This document shows, in pieces, positions 18,455-27,546 of a stretch of 64,000 nucleotides of DNA. This DNA is from Candidatus Hebobacterum abditum. Its GTDB lineage: Bacteria > Armatimonadota > Hebobacteria > Hebobacterales > Hebobacteraceae. Positions within the stretch are counted from its first letter, which is position 1; each line of letters starts with the position of its first letter. A program made the translations under genes and the position numbers. The DNA lies in contig JALGXW010000005.1 in NCBI GenBank assembly GCA_029821875.1, forward strand, positions 85,399 to 149,398. Direction: 5' to 3'. Below the pieces are notes generated by a model that saw only the letters and a list, made by a program, of their open reading frames with translations, was not told the origin of the DNA and did not search any database.

Positions 18455-19291
18455 CTACTCTTCCTCGTACTGCTCGTCGCCGAGCTCCTCTGTCCCCTCG
18501 TAGTACTCCGCCTCTACTTCCTCGTACTGCTCGGCGTAGGCCTGCGCCAGCGCTCGTTCTACGGCCACGGCAATGGCCGCCTGTGCGGCCGCTGCCTCGG
18601 CCGCATCCAAGCGACGAAGCTGTTCGATGGTCTGAGCGCCCACTGGGTCCAGAGAGAGCGCAGCGTATATCCACTCGCGGGCGTCGGCGACATCTCCCTC
18701 TGTCTCTGCGATGGTGCTGAGGAGCAGCGCGGCCTCTATCTTATGGCCTGCCTCGAGTTCCGGCTCGTCGGCCCAGATGCCCTTGAGTATCCCCTGGGCC
18801 TCGAAGGCATGCCCGAAGTCGAAGAGGGCCGCTGCGAGGTCAAGTAGATAGTCGCCGTTCCCGGGCGCAAGCTCTGCGGCCTTTCTCAGCGCCTGGAGTC
18901 CCTCCTCCGGGTCGCTTGCCAGCCCCTGCATCGCACGGCTCAGCGTCTCGGTCTTCGCGCCGCTCTGTGCGTCGAACGTGATCTGCTCAATCTCGACGAC
19001 TCCGTAGGCGTACAGCAGCCAGCTTCCGAGCAGGTAGTGCGCGTCGGCCGAGTCGGGATTCTCCGCCACCAGATCCTGTGCGTGCTCCAGCCCGCGGTCA
19101 GCCAAGAGCTGCAGCTCACCCAGTTCTGCCGGTGTGCCGGGCCTGACCTCCAAGATGGCCCCCAGCGCAACGTTCCGGTCGAAGTCCGCCATCGCTTGCT
19201 CGAGCAGCGACGCACTCTCTTCGACCGGCTCGGCCCCCCATACGGTGGCTACCATTGTCACCAGCAGCAGTGCTGCTGCAAGCCGCTTCAT
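18455..19291 (-). CDS. Secreted TPR-like protein with acidic C-terminus
   Basis: Signal peptide (about residues 1-19, ending VWG-AE) followed by helical repeat units such as NPDSADAHYLLGSWLL and LAPGNGDYLLDLAAAL. The last 30 residues are rich in Glu and Tyr. The N-terminal segment, with DRNVALGAILEVRPGTPAEL, parallels EQNVALGRSLEGRPASAEE in the thioredoxin gene product just upstream. The two probably share an ancestral periplasmic TPR module. They lie 27 bases apart in one operon. Protein-protein scaffolding in the periplasm is the likely role; specific function unknown. Confidence 0.65.
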   Translation of the reverse strand: MKRLAAALLLVTMVATVWGAEPVEESASLLEQAMADFDRNVALGAILEVRPGTPAELGELQLLADRGLEHAQDLVAENPDSADAHYLLGSWLLYAYGVVEIEQITFDAQSGAKTETLSRAMQGLASDPEEGLQALRKAAELAPGNGDYLLDLAAALFDFGHAFEAQGILKGIWADEPELEAGHKIEAALLLSTIAETEGDVADAREWIYAALSLDPVGAQTIEQLRRLDAAEAAAAQAAIAVAVERALAQAYAEQYEEVEAEYYEGTEELGDEQYEEE

Positions 19292-19318
19292 GTCACGTCC
19301 CTCCGGACCTGGGGCAAG

Positions 19319-20371
19319 CTAGTGATTCGGCACCGCCCGGCGGAGCTCCTCCAGATAGCGGGCACTTGGTCGGTACCCCACAATGCGATGGAGTTCTCGC
19401 CCCGTGTGGTCGAGCACGACTGTCGTTGGATAGCCGTCCACCCCGTAGGCGGACGTGAGATCCTTCCGCTGATCGCCATCAACCTTGATGCACACAAACT
19501 GGCGACAGAACGAGATCACCTCGGGATTCGGGAAGACGTTGCTCTCCATCTTCCGACACCAGCCGCACCAGCTGGTGGAGAAGTCTATGAGCATGGGCTT
19601 CTTCTCGTTGGCGGCGAGCGCCTTGCCCGCCTCGTAGCTCAGCCAGGCTATCCGGGGCTGCGCCGCCACGATGTCCGCGAGCCGCTGGCCTGCGTCTTCG
19701 TGTTGAGGGTCATACCTGACGGCCTCCTGAAGCCAACGCATTTCAGCATCCGGCTGATTCTGTCGGCTGGCGCAGTCGGCCAGCAGGCACGCGCAGCGAG
19801 CGCACTGCGAGTTCGACATTGATGACCGATGGTCCCACAGGGAGAGCGCCTGCTCCTGGCAGCCGCCGATGTCCTCGCATGCATAGAGCGCTTCAGCGTA
19901 GTCGAGGAAGTAGTCCAGCCTGTTCTTCTCCAGCCGCAGCGCCGCTCGAAGTTCGGCGAGGCCCTCTTCGCAGTCCTTAGCGCCCCCGCGTCGGAGAACC
20001 GTCTCCATCGCGGGCTCGGAGTCATCTGCAGAGGCCTCCTCTGGGGCCGGGTCGGCCGGAACTGAGACCGGACGGTAGGCCATGCATAGGAAGATCCCGG
20101 CCATCCGATGCGCCTCCGCGGAGCGCGGATGAAGGGAGGCGTACTCCCGCGCCTTGCCGAGGCCTTCCTGGAAGAGGCGCTCTGCCTCGGCTGTCTCTTC
20201 GGCGCTCGCGGGTCTCCCCTCAAGCGACCTGCCGAGCGCGACGTTCTGTTCGTATGCCTCCCGCGCCTCGACCAGCTCGGCGGCAGACTCCTGGGCGGTC
20301 GCCCAGGTCGGCGCAGCCGTCGCTACGAGGCAAAGTGCCACAGCAGTTGAAATCAAGCATACCCCTCTCAT
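19319..20371 (-). CDS. Secreted TPR-thioredoxin fusion protein
   Basis: Signal peptide (ending near ATA-QES), then a TPR-like region (about residues 25-235) with several Cys residues, then a thioredoxin fold with FSTSWCGWCRKMES (CGWC active site), DGDQRKDLTSAYGV and the cis-proline segment GYPTTVVLD. The CXXC pair suggests periplasmic disulfide reduction or quality control. I start at ATG 20371, because GGAGG then sits six bases away; ATG 20377 would abut the SD. It is followed by a related TPR gene. Confidence 0.82.
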   Translation of the reverse strand: MRGVCLISTAVALCLVATAAPTWATAQESAAELVEAREAYEQNVALGRSLEGRPASAEETAEAERLFQEGLGKAREYASLHPRSAEAHRMAGIFLCMAYRPVSVPADPAPEEASADDSEPAMETVLRRGGAKDCEEGLAELRAALRLEKNRLDYFLDYAEALYACEDIGGCQEQALSLWDHRSSMSNSQCARCACLLADCASRQNQPDAEMRWLQEAVRYDPQHEDAGQRLADIVAAQPRIAWLSYEAGKALAANEKKPMLIDFSTSWCGWCRKMESNVFPNPEVISFCRQFVCIKVDGDQRKDLTSAYGVDGYPTTVVLDHTGRELHRIVGYRPSARYLEELRRAVPNH

Positions 20372-20511
20372 TGCCATCCTCCGTCGCCGCCCCTCGACGC
20401 CCGCCTCGCACGGGGGCCCTATGCTCGGAGTTCTGCAGGGCTCACCGCATCCCTGGTCGCGGGGGCGCCTGCATAGGCCCGTATGCGCACGGGGCGAGGA
20501 GCCGAGATCGG

Positions 20512-21471
20512 CTACGCCGAGGGATCGGCTGTCTCTTCGCCCTGGTGAGGCACCAAGTGGATGAGCTCGTCGGTCCGGCAAGGCTCCTTCTCCGTCTGTA
20601 TGGTGGTCTCCGTGATCCCAAATCGCACCCGGAGCTCGTCATTGACCGCCTTGGCGATCTCGTCTCTGGCTGCCGCCGTTCGGTCTCCCACCGTGATGTG
20701 AACGCTGAGTGCCAGCAGGTTGGAGCAGATCGTCCATATGTGGAGGTCGTGGATGTCCTCCACCCCGGGCGTCGCGCGGATCACATCTGCAGCCGCATGC
20801 AAATCGATGCCGGGCGGCACCCCTTCGAGGAGGATGTGAGCTGTGTCTTTCAGGAGGCGGAGAGATCCAACAAGGACCGCGAGGGCGATGACTATGCCCA
20901 GGATGGGGTCCACGATGTACCAGCCGGTCGGCAGCATGATGACCGCCGCTACTACCACGCCGACGCTCCCCGCGAGGTCTGCCATGACGTGAAGGTAAGC
21001 ACTGCGTATGTTGAGGTCCTCGCGCGCGTGGCCGCGCAGGCGGAAGACGATAACGGCGTTTGCGAGCAGTCCGGCGACCGCTACCCCGAGCATTCCGGCC
21101 ACCCGGACTTCTGGCGGTTCCTGCAGACGAGCAATGGCCTCCCGCACCAGATAGCCGGAGACGGCTAGCAGCAGCAGGCCGTTGGCCAGGGCCGCCAGGA
21201 CCTCCGCCCGATGCCAGCCGAAGGTGCGCTCCTTCGTGACCGGCCGCGCCGCCAGCAGCACTGCGCCGAAGCTGAGGGCGAGCGACACCAGATCAGTCAG
21301 CACGTGCGCTGCGTCGCTGAGCAACGCGATGCTTCGCGTCCACACCCCACCGACTACCTCGGCGATCAGCACCGCGGCAGTCAAGGCGACGGCGAAGGCG
21401 AGTCTGCTTCGCACTAGCTCGGCGCCTCCCCGCCTCGAAGCGCGCCCGTTATCCATGGTCTCAGAGCACAT
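20512..21471 (-). CDS. Cation diffusion facilitator (CzcD/ZitB-like) efflux protein
   Basis: Six membrane helices and a cytoplasmic C-terminal domain. The zinc-site motifs are both present: SDAAHVLTD in helix 2 and HVMADLAGS in helix 5. FGWHRAEVLAAL between helices 2 and 3 and the IHDLHIWTI strand of the C-terminal domain are family marks. It should export Zn2+ or similar divalent ions in exchange for protons. The start is uncertain; ATG 21471 and 21456 are the best candidates, and about 320 residues is normal length. Confidence 0.9.
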   Translation of the reverse strand: MCSETMDNGRASRRGGAELVRSRLAFAVALTAAVLIAEVVGGVWTRSIALLSDAAHVLTDLVSLALSFGAVLLAARPVTKERTFGWHRAEVLAALANGLLLLAVSGYLVREAIARLQEPPEVRVAGMLGVAVAGLLANAVIVFRLRGHAREDLNIRSAYLHVMADLAGSVGVVVAAVIMLPTGWYIVDPILGIVIALAVLVGSLRLLKDTAHILLEGVPPGIDLHAAADVIRATPGVEDIHDLHIWTICSNLLALSVHITVGDRTAAARDEIAKAVNDELRVRFGITETTIQTEKEPCRTDELIHLVPHQGEETADPSA

Positions 21472-21514
21472 GCCGATCAGCCTGCCCGAAGTCGCAGTCC
21501 GTCGCCACGGGTCT

Positions 21515-22612
21515 TCACATCCCCGTGTCGGTCTCAGGGTCGCTGGCCCAACCGACGAGCGAGAGGCGGCCCGCGCTGGTCGGAAGCTGATAGACTCTCC
21601 GGGCCCATCCTCCCGAGGCATGATACAGCCAGATGATCTGCTGATCCCCGATGGTCGCCTGTACGGCAAGCCACTGCAGGTCATCTGAGTACGCCAAAGC
21701 CGTGACCGTGCCCTTCGCCGAGAACTCCTCGACTTTGATGCCGTCCGGCAGCCTCAGAACTGAGATCGGCCCGCCGCCCCTGTGACCTGTGGCAGTCTCC
21801 AGGGCAACGGTGATCTGGTTCCGCTCCGGCCCCCAGGCAAGCGAGTTGGCGCGACAATCGGAGATTCGGCGCGTGCGGCGCGCCCCGATATCCGCGAGGT
21901 AGAGGCCCGCAGCCGAGAGCTGGGCCTCGTCCACGGTGTGCTCGTCGCCCTGCGGTCGAACAACGTAGGCAAGCAGCCTCGCGTCGGGCGACCAGGCCAG
22001 ATCGGCCACCTCCATCCACTCGCCGGGCAAAGGCACGCGCCATTCCTCGGCACCCGTGGCAGACAAGACCCGGATGGCGGGCCGCTCCAGGCGCTCATCG
22101 CCAATCCGGAGCGCAGGGAGGGCGATTCGGCTGCCATCGGGGCTCACCGCGAAGAGCGGGGCCCGGTTCCAGAGGCCGTAGGGCGACGCGTCGCTGAAGC
22201 ACAGGGGCACGGGGAAGATGGGCTCCCATTCGGCTGCATCTTCGCCTGCGGTGAGCCTCAACCGGGAGAGGGCATCTGAGCAGGCGGCCTGCGACTCGAC
22301 CTCCGCGGGGCCCCTCATAGCGTAGACCGTCGAGCTCCCGGTGATTCTCACTGCGCCGAGGACGTCCGAACTGGCGATTCTCACGAGGACGCGTCGGTCG
22401 CCGGCGCCGTCCTGGTAGATGCTCCGTCCCGTGCCGCTCTTGATATCGCGCAAGGAGAGGGTGGTGACCGGCGGGTGTTGTGCCGTATCGGTGAGGGCCA
22501 GCACGAGCTTTAGGCCTGGCAGGGAGGCGTCTGCTTGGAGGCACTGGGGCGAGAGCAATGCGCCCAGGAGCAGAACGCCGAGCAGTCGCTTTCTGAGGCT
22601 TAGGGTCACCAT
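21515..22612 (-). CDS. Secreted WD40/TolB-like beta-propeller protein
   Basis: ATG 22612 lies seven bases after AGGCGA and opens a signal peptide (about residues 1-28). The body shows propeller blades with SPDGSRIALPAL, WSPDARLLAYVV and YSDDLQWLAVQA, the spacing of TolB/PD40-type repeats. No catalytic residues are visible. It is followed at 43 bases by the cation efflux gene. Probably a periplasmic or surface binding protein; partner unknown. Confidence 0.65.
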   Translation of the reverse strand: MVTLSLRKRLLGVLLLGALLSPQCLQADASLPGLKLVLALTDTAQHPPVTTLSLRDIKSGTGRSIYQDGAGDRRVLVRIASSDVLGAVRITGSSTVYAMRGPAEVESQAACSDALSRLRLTAGEDAAEWEPIFPVPLCFSDASPYGLWNRAPLFAVSPDGSRIALPALRIGDERLERPAIRVLSATGAEEWRVPLPGEWMEVADLAWSPDARLLAYVVRPQGDEHTVDEAQLSAAGLYLADIGARRTRRISDCRANSLAWGPERNQITVALETATGHRGGGPISVLRLPDGIKVEEFSAKGTVTALAYSDDLQWLAVQATIGDQQIIWLYHASGGWARRVYQLPTSAGRLSLVGWASDPETDTGM

Positions 22613-22728
22613 AGCGATGTCGCCTGAATACGCTTTCTTCTGCGGCAACGCGGGATGCATCTGACCGTTGAGACCGAGCTTCCCGCGCGGAAAACCAAAC
22701 CTACTGAAGCCGCAGGTGGCATCACAGC

Positions 22729-23388
22729 CTAAGTAGAGGGCTGCTTGTACGTGCGCGCCAGTGTACGCGCAACGGCCGCGGCGAACTCATCGGCGGCAGC
22801 AGGGCCATTGCCAGTGATGATCTGACCGTCCACCTCTACGTCGGCGCCCGTGTACGTCGCGCCCTGCGCCCGCAGTCGTCCGGACTCCGTCTTCCAGACC
22901 GTGGCCTTCTTCCCGTCGAGGACCCCCGCGTTGGCGAGGGTCACGGGGGCAAGGCAAATGGCCGCGACGATCTTGCCCTGCTCGGCCGCTTGTCGCGCCA
23001 CCGCGTGAGCCGTGTCGTCGTTCCAGTACTCCTCCGCGCCTGTTCCGCCCACGAAGACGACTGCCTGGAACTCCTCCGGAGCGACCTCGCTCAGCAGCAT
23101 GTCCGGCTGCACCGTCCCGCCTAGCATCCCCGTTGCCTCGTCGAGAGAGGATGACGCAACGACGACCTCAGCGCCGGCCTTCTCCAACAGCGCCTTCGGC
23201 TCGAACAGCTCCTCATCTCGGAAGTCACGCTGACTGATGACCATGAACACGCGCATGTCGCTGAGATCGGGCAGCAGTGTCTCACCTGCCGCGCCCGCTG
23301 GCGCACTGCGGGTCTGTCCCGCGCCTTGTGGTCCACACCCGCATGCGAACAGCAGACAGATGAGCAGGGAAGCGGCGTAGACGCGCAT
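22729..23388 (-). CDS. DJ-1/PfpI family lipoprotein
   Basis: ATG 23388 follows GAGGTGACGGTG and gives a lipoprotein signal with lipobox LFAC (Cys about residue 18). The mature part is a DJ-1/PfpI domain: RVFMVISQRDFRDEELFEP, AVVFVGGTG and the nucleophile-elbow AAICLAPVTLANAGVL with the conserved Cys, though Leu replaces the usual His after it. The loss suggests changed chemistry rather than classical protease or glyoxalase activity. An open frame continues upstream through the tRNA but is not coding. Confidence 0.82.
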   Translation of the reverse strand: MRVYAASLLICLLFACGCGPQGAGQTRSAPAGAAGETLLPDLSDMRVFMVISQRDFRDEELFEPKALLEKAGAEVVVASSSLDEATGMLGGTVQPDMLLSEVAPEEFQAVVFVGGTGAEEYWNDDTAHAVARQAAEQGKIVAAICLAPVTLANAGVLDGKKATVWKTESGRLRAQGATYTGADVEVDGQIITGNGPAAADEFAAAVARTLARTYKQPST

Positions 23389-23469
23389 CACCGTCACCTC
23401 ACCTTCCGATCCTGGGACTGGCTTCGAGTCGCGCGGAGGAGGCTCACTCTCAGTCCAGCCCCGGGGATG

Positions 23470-23541
23470 TGGGCCCGGCAGGATTCGAACCTGCGACCGA
23501 GCGGTTATGAGCCGCCAGCTCTGCCGCTGAGCTACGGGCCC
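23470..23541 (-). tRNA. tRNA with CAT anticodon (elongator Met, or Ile2)
   Basis: Folds as a complete cloverleaf on the minus strand. The acceptor stem is GGGCCCG/CGGGCCC with discriminator A. The D stem is GCTC/GAGC. The anticodon loop is CTCATAA (anticodon CAT). The T arm is GCAGG-TTCGAAT-CCTGC. The paired first base excludes an initiator tRNA. Elongator Met and lysidine-modified Ile2 both carry CAT and I cannot separate them by eye. CCA is not encoded. Confidence 0.93.
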
Positions 23542-23582
23542 GCGCACCCGAGCATTATACCACGCCCCGCCCCGCCACGGGA

Positions 23583-24227
23583 CTAGAGATGCGCCAACCA
23601 GGGATTGCCAGCCACCTCCGCTCCAACTGTGGTGGCAGGCCCATGCCCGGGGTACACCGCGGTCCCGGGTTCGAGCCGCGCCAGCCGGGAAAGGGACTTC
23701 ATCATTGCCCTCTCGTCCCCGCCCGGTAGATCGATCCGGCCTATCCCCCCCGCGAACAGACAGTCCCCCGCGAAGAGGACACCGCTGCCAAGCAGAGAGA
23801 TGCTGCCAGGGCTGTGTCCGGGAGTATGCAGGACGGAGAGGGTGATCTCTGTCCCTGGTATCGTGACGGAGTCGCCCTCGTCAAGGACTCGGTCGGCCGA
23901 GGCCCCTTCCTGCGCGAAGCCAAACATGGCCGCCCCGCTCAGCATCGCGTCCGACAGCATTGGGGCGTCCAGTTCATGGATGGCCACCGGCGCCCCCGTC
24001 TCCCGCTTCAACTTGGCGAGGTCCTCGATATGGTCTGTGTGCCCGTGGGTGGCAACGATCAGACCGATCTCGAGGCCGTGCCGATCGGCGGCGCCGACGA
24101 TCTCGCGGGCAGTGCCGGCCGCGTCGATCAGCAGTGCTTTGCGGGGAAGAGGAACATCGCCCTCGTGGGCCGAGACGAGGTAGCAGTTCGTAGCGAGCGC
24201 GCCAAGTGTAAGAGTCTCAACCTTCAT
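23583..24227 (-). CDS. Metallo-beta-lactamase-fold hydrolase (glyoxalase II-like)
   Basis: A 214-residue MBL fold with the metal motif THGHTDHIED, HTPGHSPGSISL and AGDCLF. It starts with KVETLTLGALATNCYLV, which matches the small hydroxyacylglutathione-hydrolase-like subfamily. A thioester hydrolase role is typical, but the substrate is unknown. The ATG overlaps the stop of the upstream TPR gene (ATGA), so translation is coupled. Confidence 0.88.
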   Translation of the reverse strand: MKVETLTLGALATNCYLVSAHEGDVPLPRKALLIDAAGTAREIVGAADRHGLEIGLIVATHGHTDHIEDLAKLKRETGAPVAIHELDAPMLSDAMLSGAAMFGFAQEGASADRVLDEGDSVTIPGTEITLSVLHTPGHSPGSISLLGSGVLFAGDCLFAGGIGRIDLPGGDERAMMKSLSRLARLEPGTAVYPGHGPATTVGAEVAGNPWLAHL

Positions 24228-25144
24228 CTGGCGCGCGCGGCGTCGATCTCGGCGCGGTTCAACTCCAGCCTCCGTCGCCCGACAAAGTCCGTCTCGTAGC
24301 TGTCCAGTTCGCCGACCGAGTTCAACAGCGCGGCTGCTTCGTCCTCCATGCCGGCGGCCGCGTAGGCATCGGCCAGCAGCACTCGGTAGCAGCGATTGCG
24401 CGGCTCCATCTGCAGGGCCGACCGAAGCGCGTCTATCGACTCTACAATCCGGCCCGTCGCGAGCGACGCGATCGCGTAGCGCACCAAGTAGTAGCCGTCG
24501 TAGGGGGCAAGCTCCGCCGCCTCGGAGAGCTGGCCGACCGCCTCCTTGACTTGGCCGAGCCGGAGGTGGAGACTGCCGAGCCGGAACCGGTAGAAGGCTT
24601 CCTTTGGGGCCAGCCCGACAACGGTCAGCATCTCTTCGACTGCCTCTTTCAGCTGATCGATCGCGGCAAGCGTATCCGCGAGTTTGAAGCGATAGTATGC
24701 GCGGTCTGGATCGGCCGTGACCGCCACTCGATACTGGCCGAGCGCCTGCGCATTCATGCCGAACCGCCGGTACAGATCCCCCAGGCTGACCCGAGGATCG
24801 GCCAGTTGCGGATCGCTCTTCACCGCTCTGCGATACTGGGCCAGGGCCTGGTCGACCATGTCTCGGAGGAGGTAGGCGTCGCCGAGTCGGGTGCGAAACA
24901 CGGCGTTGTCCTGGTCCATCTTGACCGCCCGCCGGTACTGCGCTATGCCCCTCTGGATGTTGCCCGACCTCACATAGAAGTCGCCCAGGCGAAGGCACAG
25001 GTAGGCGGTCTGGGCGTGCAGCTCCATGTCCTCGTGACGGCGCTGCTCGTCCTCCGCCTTCATCTTCTCGCTGTGGCGGACCAGGCGCTCTCGCTCGTGC
25101 CGGTCGCCGATTTCGAACTCAAGCTGTTCGGAATCCCGCGCCAT
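24224..25144 (-). CDS. Cytoplasmic TPR-repeat protein
   Basis: About seven consecutive 34-residue TPR units, for example LGDFYVRSGNIQRGIAQYRRAV, LGDAYLLRDMVDQALAQYRRAV and LGDLYRRFGMNAQALGQYRVAV. No signal peptide or membrane helix is present, and the first 45 residues are highly charged. It starts at the stop of the upstream gene (TGATG) and overlaps the MBL gene by four bases. A scaffold role is the most that can be said. Confidence 0.8.
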   Translation of the reverse strand: MARDSEQLEFEIGDRHERERLVRHSEKMKAEDEQRRHEDMELHAQTAYLCLRLGDFYVRSGNIQRGIAQYRRAVKMDQDNAVFRTRLGDAYLLRDMVDQALAQYRRAVKSDPQLADPRVSLGDLYRRFGMNAQALGQYRVAVTADPDRAYYRFKLADTLAAIDQLKEAVEEMLTVVGLAPKEAFYRFRLGSLHLRLGQVKEAVGQLSEAAELAPYDGYYLVRYAIASLATGRIVESIDALRSALQMEPRNRCYRVLLADAYAAAGMEDEAAALLNSVGELDSYETDFVGRRRLELNRAEIDAARAR

Positions 25145-25632
25145 CAGTAGAAGTCCTCGAACCTCCGCTCGATGTCGTGTCCGCTGACTGACTTGACCAC
25201 CCAGCCTCTACGCCAACCGCGTCGCTGCTTCTCGAACTCCACCACGAGAGGCAATCGAAGGGGCGGCTTATAGCGTCCCGCTTGCTGAAACTCCAGCTGC
25301 ACTACGAAAGACCCCGTTGCCGTTGGCGACGCGATACCCAATTCATACTCGTCGATGATTATCTCTACCTGCTCCGAACTGCGCTCCCAATGCAGCGCCA
25401 GTCGAAGAATGTCCACTCGCGACAAGCCGGAGTCGTCCTGGTAGTCGCTCGCAATACACTCCAGGATTCCGTCTTTGTCCTTCGTCTCGACACCATGCTC
25501 TGCCTTCGCGACAAGGTCGAGGATGAGTTCCTCGTCGGTGGGGCGCGGACGAAGCAGCCACCATGCCAGCAGTGCCGCCGCAGCAAGGAACACCGTCAGC
25601 TGCAGCACCCGTCTACGCCGCTTCCCGGACAT
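25144..25632 (-). CDS. Single-pass membrane protein, NTF2-like/unknown
   Basis: 162 residues from ATG 25632: a Lys/Arg start, one membrane helix (about residues 9-27) and an extracytoplasmic alpha/beta domain. That domain contains ELILDLVAKAEHGVETKDKDGILECI followed by strands such as GSFVVQLEFQQAG and RGWVVKSVSGHDI. The helix-then-curved-sheet pattern resembles NTF2-like domains, but I do not recognise a named family. A TACAAT lies about 14 bases before the ATG and no SD is visible, so the message may be nearly leaderless. Confidence 0.6.
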   Translation of the reverse strand: MSGKRRRRVLQLTVFLAAAALLAWWLLRPRPTDEELILDLVAKAEHGVETKDKDGILECIASDYQDDSGLSRVDILRLALHWERSSEQVEIIIDEYELGIASPTATGSFVVQLEFQQAGRYKPPLRLPLVVEFEKQRRGWRRGWVVKSVSGHDIERRFEDFY

Positions 25633-25784
25633 ACCGAGGGCTATTGTACCTTGCTGCCCTCGGATGCCGCAACCCCGGGGGGCCCGACCTGCCGGACCGA
25701 GGCCGCCGAGGCTGTCCGACGAAAGGAAAACCCTCTCGTTCGGCAAAGGAGCAATAACAGCGTTTCGGTCGACAGAGGCACCGC

Positions 25785-26867
25785 ATGAGCCACACTTGTA
25801 CCTCGCTCGACATCCCGTCCTCCTGGCGCCCTGCACTTGAGGCCGCGCGGGCAGGGGGCAGACTGCTGCTGTTGGGCCAGACCGATTCTGGCAAGAGCAC
25901 GCTTGCCGTAGTCCTCGCGAACGAAGCCCGCGCGGCCGGGCGCACCACGTACATCGTCGATGCCGATGTCGGGCAGTCCAGCATCGGTCCCCCTGCCTGC
26001 GTCGGCCTCGGGCGCGCCGATGCCGAGCTGTCGAGTCTGGATGATCTGGAGCCTTCGGCGCTTGACTTCGTGGGGGCCTGCTCTCCCGTGAAACACCTGC
26101 TACAGACTGCAACCAGCACGGCCGTGATCACAGAGACTGCCCGCCAAGATGGCGCGGAGACGATCATCATAGACACCACGGGTCTGGTGGTCGGCGGCAT
26201 CGCTCGTGCCCTGAAGGGAGCCAAGATCCGGCTGGTAGCTCCCGACTACGTAGCTGCTCTGCAGCATGAGGACGAGGTTGAGCATCTGCTCGCTCCATAC
26301 CGCACACAGGCGACGCCGCAGGTCTTTCGTGTGAGTGTGTCGCGCGCGGTCAAGCCCCGGTCGCGCGAGGAGCGAGCTGCCCGGCGGCAGCGCAAGTTCG
26401 CGGCCTACTTCGCAGATGGTGACACGGTGGACCTTCCTTGGGAGATGGCGCCGATCGAGAACGGGGGATGGACGAGCGGGGATCCGCTGCCGGGGCACAT
26501 GCGTGCCTATGCCGAGGAATGTGTGGCCTGCGAAGTGCTCCATGGTGAGCGCCTTGCCGACGGGGTCTTCCTCGTGGTGGACGGGCGGCCGGATCCGGGG
26601 GGGCTTCGAGAACTCGGGGAGAACTTCGGCGGGACAGCGCGCGCGGTGGAGGCCTCTTCCCTCGTGAACCTCCTGATCGGCCTCCTGGGCAACCGCGGTG
26701 AGACCCTCGCCCTCGGTATCCTGGAGGGGGTCGATTTCCGTCGCCGTCACATGATGGTATACACGCCCCTCACCGAGACGGGAACCGTGCGCGGGGTCCG
26801 TCTCGGGTCGCTCCACATCGGCCGCGACGGCACGCAGCTCGGCACCGCGGACGTGAGCGGCAAATGA
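25785..26867 (+). CDS. Clp1/Grc3-like P-loop polynucleotide 5'-kinase
   Basis: Walker A GQTDSGKST (residues 31-39) is followed by DADVGQSSIGPP (59-70), the lid/DxDxGQ motif that defines the Clp1/Grc3/Nol9 family. IIDTTGLVVGG is the next core strand. In eukaryotes and archaea these enzymes phosphorylate 5'-OH RNA or DNA ends. Bacterial homologues exist but are poorly studied. A C-terminal domain of about 170 residues follows. The gene heads a compact operon and overlaps the next gene by ATGA. Confidence 0.83.
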   Translation: MSHTCTSLDIPSSWRPALEAARAGGRLLLLGQTDSGKSTLAVVLANEARAAGRTTYIVDADVGQSSIGPPACVGLGRADAELSSLDDLEPSALDFVGACSPVKHLLQTATSTAVITETARQDGAETIIIDTTGLVVGGIARALKGAKIRLVAPDYVAALQHEDEVEHLLAPYRTQATPQVFRVSVSRAVKPRSREERAARRQRKFAAYFADGDTVDLPWEMAPIENGGWTSGDPLPGHMRAYAEECVACEVLHGERLADGVFLVVDGRPDPGGLRELGENFGGTARAVEASSLVNLLIGLLGNRGETLALGILEGVDFRRRHMMVYTPLTETGTVRGVRLGSLHIGRDGTQLGTADVSGK

Positions 26868-27544
26868 CGACATTTCCCAGGCCAAAGGGCGGCGCGCCGG
26901 TTGACCCCAAGCGAACCACACTGATCCTCGTCCGTCACGGGGAGACCGAATGGAACCTGGAGGGGCGGATCCAGGGGCACTCGGACTCGCGGCTGACCGA
27001 GTGTGGGCGCGAGCAGGGGCGGCGGGCAGCGGAGCGGCTCGCCGGGCTGGAGCTCGCGGCCGTGTACGCGAGCGACCTCGGCCGAGCGCGGGAGACGGGG
27101 GGGATCATCGCCGCGCCGCACGGGCTCGCAGTGCAGACGAAGCCGGAACTGCGCGAGCGGTGCTATGGCGAGTTCGAGGGCCGGACGCGCGAGGAGATGA
27201 TGGCGGCCGACCGCGAGACGTTCGCGACCTGGCTGGCGGACCGGCAGCGGCTCGCGCCGCCAGGGGGAGAGACGCAACAGGAGTTGTCGGACCGAGTGAT
27301 GCGGGCAGTGCGCGAGATCGTCGGCGCGCATCCCCGCGAGACGGTGGCCATCGCCGGGCACGGTGGGCCCATCAAGTCCGCGCTCTTCGCGGTGCTCGAG
27401 ATTCCGATAGGCTCGTGGGATCGGACCTGGGTCGCGAACGGGTCGGTCACGGTGCTGCGCGGCACGCCCGACGGTCTGCGGGTGGCCTCGTTCAATGATA
27501 CGAGCCATGTCGACCAGGCGCCGGTCGAACGGCGGTACATCTAG
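26864..27544 (+). CDS. Histidine phosphatase (phosphoglycerate-mutase-like; possible CobC)
   Basis: RHG motif ILVRHGETEWN at about residue 21, YASDLGRARETG and the second catalytic His in VAIAGHGGPIKS. The family includes alpha-ribazole phosphatase (CobC) and broad phosphatases. cobO lies two bases downstream, making a cobalamin-related role possible but not proven. It overlaps the Clp1-like gene by four bases. Confidence 0.87.
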   Translation: MTTFPRPKGGAPVDPKRTTLILVRHGETEWNLEGRIQGHSDSRLTECGREQGRRAAERLAGLELAAVYASDLGRARETGGIIAAPHGLAVQTKPELRERCYGEFEGRTREEMMAADRETFATWLADRQRLAPPGGETQQELSDRVMRAVREIVGAHPRETVAIAGHGGPIKSALFAVLEIPIGSWDRTWVANGSVTVLRGTPDGLRVASFNDTSHVDQAPVERRYI

Positions 27545-27546
27545 CC

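Noticed and set aside
23389..23547. N-terminal extension of the DJ-1/PfpI gene beginning RGPVAQRQSW
   Set aside because: It translates the tRNA gene. The SD and the lipoprotein signal place the true start at 23388.
24228..24998. Upstream extension of the MBL hydrolase to a 471-residue protein
   Set aside because: The extension is an out-of-frame reading of the TPR gene. The MBL domain starts at ATG 24227, which overlaps the TPR stop.
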